Under the pieces are notes generated by a model. The model saw only the letters and a list, made by a program, of their open reading frames with translations. It made no database searches and had not been told where the DNA came from. 64,000 nt of DNA. It comes from CALFVT01 sp039989855. Lineage in GTDB: Bacteria > Pseudomonadota > Alphaproteobacteria > Caulobacterales > Maricaulaceae. The position numbers were made by a program, and so were the translations under genes. Positions 50,732 through 59,356 of the stretch are shown piece by piece. Each line of letters begins with the position of its first letter. The stretch's first letter is position 1. The stretch is taken from contig JBDXGZ010000017.1 in the NCBI GenBank assembly GCA_039989855.1, forward strand, positions 90,660 to 154,659, in the 5' to 3' direction.

Positions 50732-51703
50732 GTGAAGCTTAAATATTCTGTTATTCCTTTGTTGCTCTTAAGCCTTGCGGTTGGGATGTATTTTGTTTTC
50801 ACAGCTGGGCGCATGGCGGTTGAAAGGTTGGTTCCTGATAGGGACAGTGAGACTCTTGCGTCATCGGAGGCGTCTGGGGCGAGTGAGCTATCCAATGCGC
50901 TGAACCAATCTGTCAGCCCCGCGATTTTCCGTATTATTTCCGAACGAAATAACCTTCTCAATGTTCGCGGTATTGCAGAGGCTGGCGTTGTTTTGTCCAT
51001 TTTGGGAAATAATGAACGCCTGCAACAAATTCGTGTAGACGATGACGGTGTATGGGAGGCGGAAATTGATGTTTCAAACGACCCTGTTTTAGGCCTCTCA
51101 TTGACGATGTTTTTAGAAGGAAGCCAGCGCGTAAATGGGGATGAATTATTACTTCGCATTATGCCGCCTAATAAAACACCTGACACATCGCTAAATGAGC
51201 CAATTGAAAGCCAATCTCCACTCATTCTTTTGACAGCTCCCGGCGGCCCATCGCGTGTCATTCTTACGCCCTTTGGGCGTCTGCCAAGTAATCAAGCTTT
51301 AACCCTTGGCCCCATTGAATATGATGATCTTGGAGGCGTAATATTTTCTGGTTTTGCAACCCGCGTTGGACGTGTGCGCGTGTTTGGCGACGGCGAGTTG
51401 ATTGGAGAAAGCCGAGTCTCCGCGGATGGGCGGTGGTTCCTAATTGCAGGTGAGACGCTACCTCTAACCCCGTATAAGATTCGTGTGGAACTGCAAGAAC
51501 CAGATGGAAACTTATCTGATATTAGAGTCGGTTTTCAGCGGCTACCACCTAATCGAAAGTCTGACGTTTCACCTTATGTACTTTTTAGCGAGGATGTTTG
51601 GCACGTTCGGCGAAACCTTGTCGGCGGTGGTGTGCAATATACGGCTATATTCTCACCTGATGCTGTTAACACAGAAACGACTGCTGAGGAGGCTCTTCAA
51701 TAG
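50732..51703 (+). CDS. Exported protein with Ig-like domains and a degenerate C-terminal LysM
   Basis: A 323-residue protein with an N-terminal membrane anchor (MKLKYSVIPLLLLSLAVGMYF), a linker, then two Ig-like modules (RGIAEAGVVLSILGNNE ... GVWEAEIDVS and FATRVGRVRVFGDGELIGE ... DGRWFLIAG). Many alphaproteobacterial proteins of this plan end with a complete LysM; here the last 45 residues, VLFSEDVWHVRRNLVGGGVQ and YTAIF, resemble only the first half of such a LysM, and the PGQ-containing second half is gone. Periplasmic location is likely. It lies between the LOG gene and the efflux genes. Confidence 0.72.
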   Translation: MKLKYSVIPLLLLSLAVGMYFVFTAGRMAVERLVPDRDSETLASSEASGASELSNALNQSVSPAIFRIISERNNLLNVRGIAEAGVVLSILGNNERLQQIRVDDDGVWEAEIDVSNDPVLGLSLTMFLEGSQRVNGDELLLRIMPPNKTPDTSLNEPIESQSPLILLTAPGGPSRVILTPFGRLPSNQALTLGPIEYDDLGGVIFSGFATRVGRVRVFGDGELIGESRVSADGRWFLIAGETLPLTPYKIRVELQEPDGNLSDIRVGFQRLPPNRKSDVSPYVLFSEDVWHVRRNLVGGGVQYTAIFSPDAVNTETTAEEALQ

Positions 51704-51722
51704 AGAGGGCTTTTGAGGCGAC

Positions 51723-54700
51723 TTATTCGCCAATCGATAGGGCTGCTGCGGAGCTGCTTTTCTGTTTGCTAACGACGCGTTTGAGGCGTTCTCCCCAAAT
51801 AGAGGGAGCGGCGAGTAAGACAGGCGTGATAATCAAGGTTAGGATCGTCGCAAAGCTTAAGCCGCAGACAATAACATATGAAATAGGGGCCCAAATTGAT
51901 GATGTGGATGTACCTTTCGTTGAAAAGGTTCCGTGAAAAATATCAGCTTGCCACCCTAACACTAGAGGCATGAGTCCGACGACAGTTGTGATGGTGGTTA
52001 AGAGGACAGGACGAAGTCTCTGCGCCGCTGTGCGAACGGCGGCATCTGCTGGGCTGTAATCATTTGCGATGAGGCGTTGGTAGGTATCAATCAAGACAAT
52101 ATTATTATTTACGACTATGCCTGCGAGAGCAAAGACACCCGTGCCACATAAAATCACGCTGACATAATGGTAGAATGTTAGCCCGAGTATAACACCGAGT
52201 AGAGATAAAATGACGGCCAGTAATGTTAAAAAGACATGGTAAAAGCTGTTAAATTGTAAAAGCAAAATCACAGCCATCATAAACAAAATAGCAATGGCGG
52301 CGGTTTGAAAGAAAACGGCTGCGGACGCATTTTCTTCATCTTGGCCTAAGAATTTATACTCAACTCCAAGAGGGAGGACATCCGTATTTTCGAACCATGT
52401 TCTTAGGTCGTCGACAATAATATTAGTCGCATAATCGGGTAGAGTATTAGCTTTTAGATCGTAGATGAGTTTTTGGTCGCGCCGTGTAATCTTGTCTTTT
52501 CGAGGTTTGGCCTTGCGCTTAACAACAGTAGAAAGGGGAATAGCGCCTTGGGGCGTTATAATGCGCAGAGTCTCCAACAGTTTTAAATTTCGAGAGCTTG
52601 ACGGGTAGCGTATGCGAATATCGACTTCCTCATCCGCATCTAATGGGCGGTATTGGCCCACGAGGGCGCCGTCTGTAACAAATTGTATAGCAGCCCCAAT
52701 GGTTGATATGTCTAAGCCAAGTCGCCCCGCTTCCTCACGATCAATTTGCAACTCCCATTCAATGCCCGGAACAGCGCGCGTGTCTTCTATATCAATGAGA
52801 CCATCCGTTTGATTAAGTCTTTGCCGCACGCTTTCGGTTGCTGCCGCTAGCGTTACGGCATCATCAGATGAGAGCTGTATTTCTAGGTCTTTACCCACAG
52901 GCGGGCCGAAGGAGACGGACGTGACTTCGGTATAAACGCCCGGTATGTTTTTTACGGCGTCTCTAATATCGTCCATAATGATTTTAGCGGAGGGGCGTTC
53001 GACAAAAGGTAAGAGTTCTGTGAAAATTCTAACAACCGCGTCGCCCGGAATGTTTGATGGGCCAGTTATAGCCGCTCCGCCCTCACTGGAGCCGACTGCT
53101 CCAACCCCTGCGATAGTATAAAAGGAGCGGATGCCTTCAATCCCGTCAATGCGGCGTTCTATCTCTTGTGCAAGTGCCAAGTCTTGATCAGCGGTTCCGT
53201 TTCCACGCGCTCGGGCGATGACATAAACTTCGAAGCCTGGGTCATTGTTGAAAAATTCAACGGGTTTAGGCGTGTCACCACTGAGGGAGGCCGAAAAGGC
53301 CATAATAATAAGGGTCGACATTATAGCCGTCGCCGCAATAACGAGGGACGGAACCGTGACTAGGAATTTTATCAAGCGAATATACAGGCCTGTTAGCCCG
53401 CCAATTTTCGCGGGGTCACCATCAGCACCAGAGAGAGCTTTCATTTTATCAACGTCTTTTGTAATCGTTCTTGGGCCGATAAATGCTCCCATCGTTGGAA
53501 GAAATATAAGGGCCATAACTAGGGAAGATGACAGGACAAAAATCATCGTTTTCGGGAAGAAGGCCATATATTTACCTGTAACGTCATCCCAAAATAAAAA
53601 CGGTATGAAGGCGGCGAGGGTCGTGGCTGTGGACGATACAATTGGCCAAAACATCCGCTTGCCTGCGAGCGTATAGGCGGCGCGGCGGTCTAGGCCTTCA
53701 GCGAGTTTTCGGTCGGCATATTCGACAATAACAATAGCGCTATCGACAAGGACACCGACGGAAAGGATGAGGCCGAACATGATCATCATGTTTAATGTTT
53801 CGCCTTGAATTAAGAATAAAAATAGCGCCATCATGAAGCTTGCTGGTATCGCCCACCCGACGAATAATGCTGACCTTAAGCCCAGCGCGGCAATGCAAAC
53901 GATAAAGACTAAGACGACGGCATTGACGATTGATGAAAAGAGTGAGGTGACCATTTCATAAATCTGCTCTGAGGAGTCTTGACTGAGAGTTACATTGATT
54001 GTTTCTGGCCAATTGGCTTGAGAGGTCTCGCCGTCAATAAGGGCTCGAACTTTTTCGATGGTTTTAATAACGTTTTCACCTTGTCGTTTAGTGACCTCGA
54101 TTGAAACGGAACTTTTTCCGTTAAATTGTGCGTAGGTTTCTATATCTTTAAACCCTTCGCGAATGACGCCTAAATCCTTAATGCGAATGACGCTGCCATT
54201 CTGGTTTGTTCGCACAACAAGCTCTGATAGAGCGGCCGCATTATCAATTAAGCCAGGGAGTTTTACATTAAATTTTCCCGAGTTGGTTTCAAGGCTACCC
54301 GCTGTTATCAAAGCATTGTTTGTTGCGACAGTTTGGGCAATCTCACCAAAAGAAACACCAGAGCTGTCAAGTAACGCGGGGTCGAGAACAGCTTCGAGAA
54401 CGCGCTCTCTTTCACCAGATATATTGGCTTCAAGAATGGACGAAATAGATTCAAGTTTTTGCTGTAAGTCCTTGGCTCTACGTTGTAATTCTCGGTCGGG
54501 AGCATCTCCGTAAAGATTGACGATGATAATAGGAAACGTCGCTGTATTAAGCTCTTCAACAATAGGCTCGCGGGCTTCGCTGGGAAAATCTGCTCTCGCA
54601 CGATCAACTTTTTCTAAGACATTGCTGATGGTTTGATCGGCATCAAAAGACGCGTTGAATTCCAGCACGACCGCTCCGACAGACGTTGCGGCTATTGCGT

Positions 54701-54944
54701 TCATTTGTTTTAAGCCCTCAACAGATTTCAATTCTGTTTCCATGGGACGGATAAGGAGTCGCTCACTATCCTCTGGGGAGACGCCCGGAAGAACGACTTG
54801 CACATTGATAAAAGGAACGGGAATGTCGGGTTCGGCATCGAGCGCTAATTGCTTCATGGCAACAATTCCGCCGAGCACCATAAAGATCATAATGCCGATG
54901 GTGATACGCCAGTTTTTTACCGCAAAGTCGACTATGCTCGTCAT
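51723..54944 (-). CDS. RND efflux pump, inner-membrane subunit (HAE1-like)
   Basis: A 1073-residue proton-driven transporter with twelve predicted membrane helices and two large periplasmic loops, in the usual AcrB-like duplicated plan. Visible are the N-terminal FAVKNWRITIGIMIFM helix, LDAEPDIPVPFINV, the porter domains, and the TM4 motif VGVLVDSAIVIVEYADR, where the second acidic residue of the AcrB Asp-Asp pair is Ser. It is translated 2 bases after the HlyD-like gene. No outer-membrane factor (TolC type) gene is adjacent. Substrates are unknown. Confidence 0.92.
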   Translation of the reverse strand: MTSIVDFAVKNWRITIGIMIFMVLGGIVAMKQLALDAEPDIPVPFINVQVVLPGVSPEDSERLLIRPMETELKSVEGLKQMNAIAATSVGAVVLEFNASFDADQTISNVLEKVDRARADFPSEAREPIVEELNTATFPIIIVNLYGDAPDRELQRRAKDLQQKLESISSILEANISGERERVLEAVLDPALLDSSGVSFGEIAQTVATNNALITAGSLETNSGKFNVKLPGLIDNAAALSELVVRTNQNGSVIRIKDLGVIREGFKDIETYAQFNGKSSVSIEVTKRQGENVIKTIEKVRALIDGETSQANWPETINVTLSQDSSEQIYEMVTSLFSSIVNAVVLVFIVCIAALGLRSALFVGWAIPASFMMALFLFLIQGETLNMMIMFGLILSVGVLVDSAIVIVEYADRKLAEGLDRRAAYTLAGKRMFWPIVSSTATTLAAFIPFLFWDDVTGKYMAFFPKTMIFVLSSSLVMALIFLPTMGAFIGPRTITKDVDKMKALSGADGDPAKIGGLTGLYIRLIKFLVTVPSLVIAATAIMSTLIIMAFSASLSGDTPKPVEFFNNDPGFEVYVIARARGNGTADQDLALAQEIERRIDGIEGIRSFYTIAGVGAVGSSEGGAAITGPSNIPGDAVVRIFTELLPFVERPSAKIIMDDIRDAVKNIPGVYTEVTSVSFGPPVGKDLEIQLSSDDAVTLAAATESVRQRLNQTDGLIDIEDTRAVPGIEWELQIDREEAGRLGLDISTIGAAIQFVTDGALVGQYRPLDADEEVDIRIRYPSSSRNLKLLETLRIITPQGAIPLSTVVKRKAKPRKDKITRRDQKLIYDLKANTLPDYATNIIVDDLRTWFENTDVLPLGVEYKFLGQDEENASAAVFFQTAAIAILFMMAVILLLQFNSFYHVFLTLLAVILSLLGVILGLTFYHYVSVILCGTGVFALAGIVVNNNIVLIDTYQRLIANDYSPADAAVRTAAQRLRPVLLTTITTVVGLMPLVLGWQADIFHGTFSTKGTSTSSIWAPISYVIVCGLSFATILTLIITPVLLAAPSIWGERLKRVVSKQKSSSAAALSIGE

Positions 54945-54946
54945 GA

Positions 54947-56032
54947 CTATTGGCCCAGTGAACTGTCTATTGTGGTGCTAACTTTCGTGCCGCTAGAGAC
55001 AAAATCTTGACCTTTAATAATGATGCGGGTGTATTCAGGTAGTCCTGTCACCCACACGCCAGTTTCATCTTCGTCAATCGTCGTTGTTACGGCAAAGTGA
55101 ACATAGTCATTATCATCTACATAACGAACACCTATATCTCCTGCGTCATTAAGGGCGAGGATACCCGCAGGGATATGCTGCGCTAGTAGCGTATCTTTAC
55201 TTGATAATCGTACATTGGCCGTAACCCCAGCCTTTAAGGCCATCTTTGGATTGGGTACGGTGACTTCACTTCGGAAGCTTCGAGTGTTAGCTGAGGCTAA
55301 AGCTTCGATACGTCTGAGTGTGCCGGTGACAGTTTCACCTGTTGCAAGGGTGATATTTGCGGTTTGACCCGTCTTTACACTTCCGACCTGATTTTCAGTG
55401 AGCTGCACAGCGACGATTAATGGGTCAAGCTCCACAACGAGTCCGCAGGCTTGACCCGCGGACAGGAAATCACCCACATGGGCGTCCTGATGTTCAAAGA
55501 TGCCTCTAAAGGGGACGAGCATGTTAACATTGCTACGCTCGACCTCTGCTGCCTTCAAAGACGCCGTTGCAGCGTCAACGTTTGCTTTAAGGCTCGCGAC
55601 CTGTGTTTCTGAACGAAAGCCACGTTCCGCAAGTTTGACCGCCGCTTGATATTCCAAATCTGCACGGGTCAATTGGGCTTTCGCTTGTTCAACGCGAGCG
55701 TCTCGCTCATTTACGCTTTGAACGCACATTACGTCCCGCTTGTTGACAATCTGACCTTCGCGCAGAGGCGTGTGGGTTACGACACTCGCTGTGTTGGCCT
55801 TGACTCTGACCTGTCGATTAGCTTCGGTTTGTCCGAAAAGCTCTAAAACAGGCTGTCGTTGCGACGCGGTTCTTTGTGCAACCAGAACCGTCGGTAAGGC
55901 GGCGTCTTTTGACGGCTTGGGTGAAGAGACAGTTGAGGCTATAGGCCCATCTGAAATATTATTGAAAACAAACCATAGCACAAGCAAGATGCTGGCCGCT
56001 AAAGCAATGATTTGTGAACGCGTAATCTTCAT
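54947..56032 (-). CDS. RND efflux periplasmic adaptor subunit (HlyD/MFP family)
   Basis: A 361-residue membrane-fusion protein. A single N-terminal membrane anchor (QIIALAASILLVLWFVFNN) is followed by a biotinyl-lipoyl-like half (EANRQVRVKANTASVVTHTP), a coiled-coil hairpin at about residues 110-170 (QAKAQLTRADLEYQAAVKLA, then ATASLKAAEVERSN), the second lipoyl half with VPFRGIFEHQDAHVGDFL, and beta-barrel and membrane-proximal domains. It heads the efflux pair and is divergent from the alpha/beta hydrolase gene. Confidence 0.9.
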   Translation of the reverse strand: MKITRSQIIALAASILLVLWFVFNNISDGPIASTVSSPKPSKDAALPTVLVAQRTASQRQPVLELFGQTEANRQVRVKANTASVVTHTPLREGQIVNKRDVMCVQSVNERDARVEQAKAQLTRADLEYQAAVKLAERGFRSETQVASLKANVDAATASLKAAEVERSNVNMLVPFRGIFEHQDAHVGDFLSAGQACGLVVELDPLIVAVQLTENQVGSVKTGQTANITLATGETVTGTLRRIEALASANTRSFRSEVTVPNPKMALKAGVTANVRLSSKDTLLAQHIPAGILALNDAGDIGVRYVDDNDYVHFAVTTTIDEDETGVWVTGLPEYTRIIIKGQDFVSSGTKVSTTIDSSLGQ

Positions 56033-56219
56033 GAGTTTCTTACATCTGTCTTGAATCGTTCGTATCTACTATCAGTATATAGCAGCGATATAGTTTATTC
56101 ATAGATGAATAAATAGTCGGTTTTTCGCATGTAAGCCATGCAGTTTCGGTTGGAGTGTTTTTTTTCAATCTCTTACTCTATATTAGTCATATGAAAATTG
56201 ATAAGGCTTGCAGGTCTAG

Positions 56220-57212
56220 ATGGAGAGTTCCTACATAATGCCTGAAAACATCACCTTTATGCCCCCACTTTGGATGCGTCCGTCGATGGTTCAAACCGGC
56301 TTGGCTAGTCTAAAGTTTCGCAAAAAGGGCCGCACAGCGTTAGAGGCCGCGAGCCGTGAGGACATTCTTTGCACGCCAGAAGGGGTAAAGCTTAAAGCGG
56401 TCATCAGTGAACCGACGTCAGACACGAGCCCGATTGTGATTTTCATTCACGGTTGGGAAGGAAGCTCGGATAGTACTTATGTGATCTCAGCCGCGCGGCG
56501 AGTCTATGGGCGCGGAGTCGGGGTTGTACGCCTTAATTTGCGCGATCATGGAAACACTCATAACCTGAATGAAGGGGCCTTTTACGCGACCTTATTTGAT
56601 GAGGTTTTTGATAGTGTTAAAATGATCTGCGAGCGTTATGAAAAGCGCCCTGTGATATTGGTGGGCTTTTCACTGGGTGGGAATTATGTGCTGCGTGTCG
56701 CGCGGAGGCTGGCCAAGGTCGGTATTGGGAATCTAGACCATATACTCGCCGTAAGCCCTGTGATTGATCCCGCGTCGTCAAATCCGTCGCTTGATGATAA
56801 CAAGCTCATTCGGTCATATTTTTTGAGAAAGTGGAAACGCTCTATGCGGTTAAAACAAGCGGCTTTCCCTGATATTTATGACTTCTCTGATGTTTTAGGC
56901 ATGACGGATATTATGAAGATGACGGATATTACAATCACACGCTTTACGGATTATCCTGACGCGATGACCTATTTTGCCAGCTACAGTATTGCGCCTGATG
57001 ATTTAAAGGATTGCCCGACGGCCCTGAGGATTATAGCGGCTAAGGACGACCCTGTTGTTCCCATGCGCTTTTGTGAAAGCTTAAACTTAAACGATAAAGC
57101 GCATCTTTATATGTGGGACCATGGCGGCCATAATGGATTTTTTCATAGCTTGACGGGACCTACAGGCTATGATGTTGTATTGGGACAAATATTGGACGGA
57201 TATTGCTCATGA
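56220..57212 (+). CDS. Alpha/beta hydrolase of the YheT type
   Basis: A 330-residue hydrolase. IVIFIHGWEGSSDSTYV carries the HG oxyanion region, the nucleophile elbow is VGFSLGGNYVLRVA, and candidates for the acid and His are in AAKDDPVVP and DHGGHNGF. The family includes YheT-like enzymes of unknown substrate. The N-terminal PPLWMRPSMVQTGLASLKFR stretch is typical. ATG at 56220 has AGGT a few bases upstream; ATG at 56238 is an alternative. It overlaps the DUF1499 gene by four bases, so both are probably co-expressed. Confidence 0.85.
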   Translation: MESSYIMPENITFMPPLWMRPSMVQTGLASLKFRKKGRTALEAASREDILCTPEGVKLKAVISEPTSDTSPIVIFIHGWEGSSDSTYVISAARRVYGRGVGVVRLNLRDHGNTHNLNEGAFYATLFDEVFDSVKMICERYEKRPVILVGFSLGGNYVLRVARRLAKVGIGNLDHILAVSPVIDPASSNPSLDDNKLIRSYFLRKWKRSMRLKQAAFPDIYDFSDVLGMTDIMKMTDITITRFTDYPDAMTYFASYSIAPDDLKDCPTALRIIAAKDDPVVPMRFCESLNLNDKAHLYMWDHGGHNGFFHSLTGPTGYDVVLGQILDGYCS

Positions 57213-57652
57213 GTATGTTTAAAATGGTGGTAGGGCTTGGGTTGCTGATTGTTGGTTTATTGTTCTTACTGGGTCTAAAGTCTCAAAAAGGTGAGGCGAA
57301 AGGGCTTTTAAAAGGGCGACTTTCTGATTGCGGTTCCGCTCCTAATTGTGTGTCGAGTGAAGCTGATACGCAGCCCGAAAAAGAGGTGCCTCCGTTTAAG
57401 GCTAATTTACGTGAGGTGCGCGCCGCTATCATTACAACAGGGGGCACAATTACGCGGGAACAAGATGGCTATATTTCCGCGACATATATGTCTAAATTGT
57501 TTAAATTCGTTGATGATTTTGAAGTCCGTGATACGGGGGCAGGAGTTATTCATGTCCGGTCATCCTCGCGCGTTGGGTTTTCAGATAGAGGCGTCAACAG
57601 AAAACGTGTTAAAGCTATTCGAGACGCCCTTTCTGTGAAAATTTCTGCGTAA
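57209..57652 (+). CDS. DUF1499 domain protein
   Basis: A 147-residue protein with an N-terminal membrane anchor (about residues 4-24, VVGLGLLIVGLLFLLGL) and a DUF1499 domain: SDCGSAPNCVSSEAD, then FKFVDDFEVRD and VRSSSRVGFSDRGVNRKRV, all close to the family consensus. Function is unknown. ATG at 57209 overlaps the hydrolase stop (ATGA); the longer frame from TTG 57203 is less likely. The coupling suggests joint action with the hydrolase at the membrane, but this is inference only. Confidence 0.85.
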   Translation: MSMFKMVVGLGLLIVGLLFLLGLKSQKGEAKGLLKGRLSDCGSAPNCVSSEADTQPEKEVPPFKANLREVRAAIITTGGTITREQDGYISATYMSKLFKFVDDFEVRDTGAGVIHVRSSSRVGFSDRGVNRKRVKAIRDALSVKISA

Positions 57653-57760
57653 GTTCGTAGCCAAATTAAACAAAGTGACCAACTAAAACAAAGTATAAGT
57701 GGCATAAATATTACAGTATGAGCCATAAACGGCTTAAGAATAGATTTGAAAGGGTTTCAT

Positions 57761-58324
57761 ATGGCTTTAGGTAAGGTTGATCATGCGAAGGTTAAATCTC
57801 TCGTCTCGGAACTTCTCGTTGCGTTAGGCGAAGATCCTAAGCGAGAGGGACTGCTTGATACACCTCGACGTATTGCTGATTATTGGCAAGAATTTCTCGA
57901 ATATGAACCTGGAAAGCTAGATACGACTTTTGCTGCGGTAAAGCACGATCAAATGGTCTGTGTAACTGGGATGCGTGTTTGGTCTATGTGCGAACATCAT
58001 ATGCTACCGTTCTGGTGTGATGTTTCGATTGCTTATATCGCTGATGATAAAGTTCTAGGCCTCTCAAAATTTGCTCGTATTGCACATAAACATGCACACA
58101 AGCTGACCCTTCAAGAACAGCTCGTGTCAGGCATTGCGGATGAATTAATTGATATTTTAGGTACGGATGATGTCGCAGTTATGGCAAAGGGTGAGCATTT
58201 ATGTATGACAGCTCGTGGTATTAGAACCCCTCATCGTATGATTTCATCAGCTCTAAATGGTCAATTCCATAATGCCGAACAACGGGCTGAGTTTTTTAGT
58301 CTTGTAAATAGTGGATTGAGTTGA
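57761..58324 (+). CDS. folE: GTP cyclohydrolase I
   Basis: A 187-residue enzyme converting GTP to 7,8-dihydroneopterin triphosphate, entry to folate and tetrahydropterin synthesis. Zinc ligands are Cys77 and His80 in WSMCEHHMLPF and Cys148 in GEHLCMTARG; GLSKFARIAHKHAHK, LTLQEQLVSGIAD and RGIRTPHRM complete the active site. It is shorter than E. coli FolE, lacking N-terminal residues, as is common. ATG at 57761 has GAAAGGG upstream. It stands alone here; folB and other pterin genes are at 35-37 kb. Confidence 0.96.
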   Translation: MALGKVDHAKVKSLVSELLVALGEDPKREGLLDTPRRIADYWQEFLEYEPGKLDTTFAAVKHDQMVCVTGMRVWSMCEHHMLPFWCDVSIAYIADDKVLGLSKFARIAHKHAHKLTLQEQLVSGIADELIDILGTDDVAVMAKGEHLCMTARGIRTPHRMISSALNGQFHNAEQRAEFFSLVNSGLS

Positions 58325-58357
58325 GCTGTATAAATGTTCGAACACCTGATATACGAC

Positions 58358-58395
58358 CGATTGTTCTGTATATAGAACGATTGTTTGTTATATAG
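58358..58395. promoter_or_regulatory. Direct repeat and inverted repeat upstream of fpr
   Basis: Two imperfect 18-bp copies, CGATTGTTCTGTATATAG (58358-58375) and CGATTGTTTGTTATATAG (58378-58395), lie 20 bases apart, that is, on nearly the same face of the helix. The first overlaps a GTTCT-N6-AGAAC inverted repeat (58363-58378). The position, about 90-125 bases before the fpr start, suits an activator or repressor site. The regulator is unknown. Confidence 0.45.
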
Positions 58396-58482
58396 TCTAT
58401 TGAATTTTGGCATGAGAGTGATTATGTCACTTTCGAAGAATGCTGTGGCTCCTGCCACACTGACGCTATTATGAGAGTTCCT

Positions 58483-59298
58483 ATGAGTACTACCGCCGCA
58501 CCTGTAAAAAAGGTCAACCCTAATGCTCCGACAGAGGAGACGGTCTTATCGGTTGAGCATTATACGGATCGCCTTTTTTCTTTTACTATCACCCGTCCAT
58601 CGAGTTTCCGGTTTCGCTCTGGTGAATTTGTTATGATTGGACTTCCCGTTGAAGAGGGGCAGAAACGCCCAATTATGCGAGCTTACTCTATCGCAAGCCC
58701 TGCGTGGGATGATAAGTTAGAGTTTTATTCCATTAAAGTTCCAGATGGGCCTTTAACCTCTCGCCTACAAAAGATCAAAGAAGGGGATACTATCCTCCTA
58801 AGTAAAAAGCCTGTGGGCACTTTGGTATTGGATGCGCTACTTCCCGGTAAGCGATTGTATATGTTTTCGACGGGAACAGGCATTGCGCCGTTCGCGAGCC
58901 TTATTCGTGATCCTGAAACGTATGAGCGTTACGATGAAGTTATCCTAACACATACTTGCCGTCAGAAGGCTGAGTTATCTTATGGGTTAAAACTTGTAGA
59001 AGAGTGTAAAAATGACCCGCTAGTCGGTGAAATGATGGGGGGGAAGTTGCTTCATATCACAAGTCTGACGCGCGAAGAATATCCGCTTAAGGGACGCATC
59101 ACGAGTTTGATTGAAAGTGGTGATTTATTCGAGAAAGCAGGTGTTCCGAAAATGAACCCAGAAACTGATCGAGTTATGATTTGTGGATCTATGGATATGA
59201 TCAATGATACAAAAGCTATTTGTGAGACTTTTGGTTTACGTGAAGGGTCAAACTCTCAACCTGCTGAACTTGTGGTCGAAAAGTCATTTGTCGGCTAG
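58483..59298 (+). CDS. fpr: Ferredoxin--NADP reductase
   Basis: A 271-residue flavoprotein moving electrons between NADPH and ferredoxin/flavodoxin. FAD-binding RAYSIASPAWDDKLEFYSI, NADP-binding STGTGIAPFASLIRDPE and VMICGSMDMINDTK, and the C-terminal ELVVEKSFVG with a penultimate-type aromatic are typical of bacterial FNRs. ATG at 58483 is preferred to that at 58471 because the latter has no ribosome binding site. The upstream repeat pair suggests specific control. A strong terminator follows. Confidence 0.93.
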   Translation: MSTTAAPVKKVNPNAPTEETVLSVEHYTDRLFSFTITRPSSFRFRSGEFVMIGLPVEEGQKRPIMRAYSIASPAWDDKLEFYSIKVPDGPLTSRLQKIKEGDTILLSKKPVGTLVLDALLPGKRLYMFSTGTGIAPFASLIRDPETYERYDEVILTHTCRQKAELSYGLKLVEECKNDPLVGEMMGGKLLHITSLTREEYPLKGRITSLIESGDLFEKAGVPKMNPETDRVMICGSMDMINDTKAICETFGLREGSNSQPAELVVEKSFVG

Positions 59299-59323
59299 GT
59301 ATTAGCGTGATTTGTTTAAGTCA

Positions 59324-59351
59324 AGCCGGTGGAGTTTCCATCGGCTTTTTT
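59324..59351 (+). terminator. Rho-independent terminator after fpr
   Basis: A 9-bp stem with a single G-T pair (AGCCGGTGG at 59324-59332 with CCATCGGCT at 59338-59346), loop AGTTT, then TTTTTTATTATTT. It lies 26 bases after the fpr stop and just before the convergent end of lptD. Confidence 0.9.
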
Positions 59352-59356
59352 ATTAT

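Noticed and set aside
53245..53676. 143-codon plus-strand frame inside the RND pump gene
   Set aside because: Antisense shadow of a clear 1073-residue transporter.
58363..58378. LexA box for an SOS response upstream of fpr
   Set aside because: Alphaproteobacterial LexA sites are direct GTTC-N7-GTTC repeats; here the arms are inverted (GTTCT/AGAAC).
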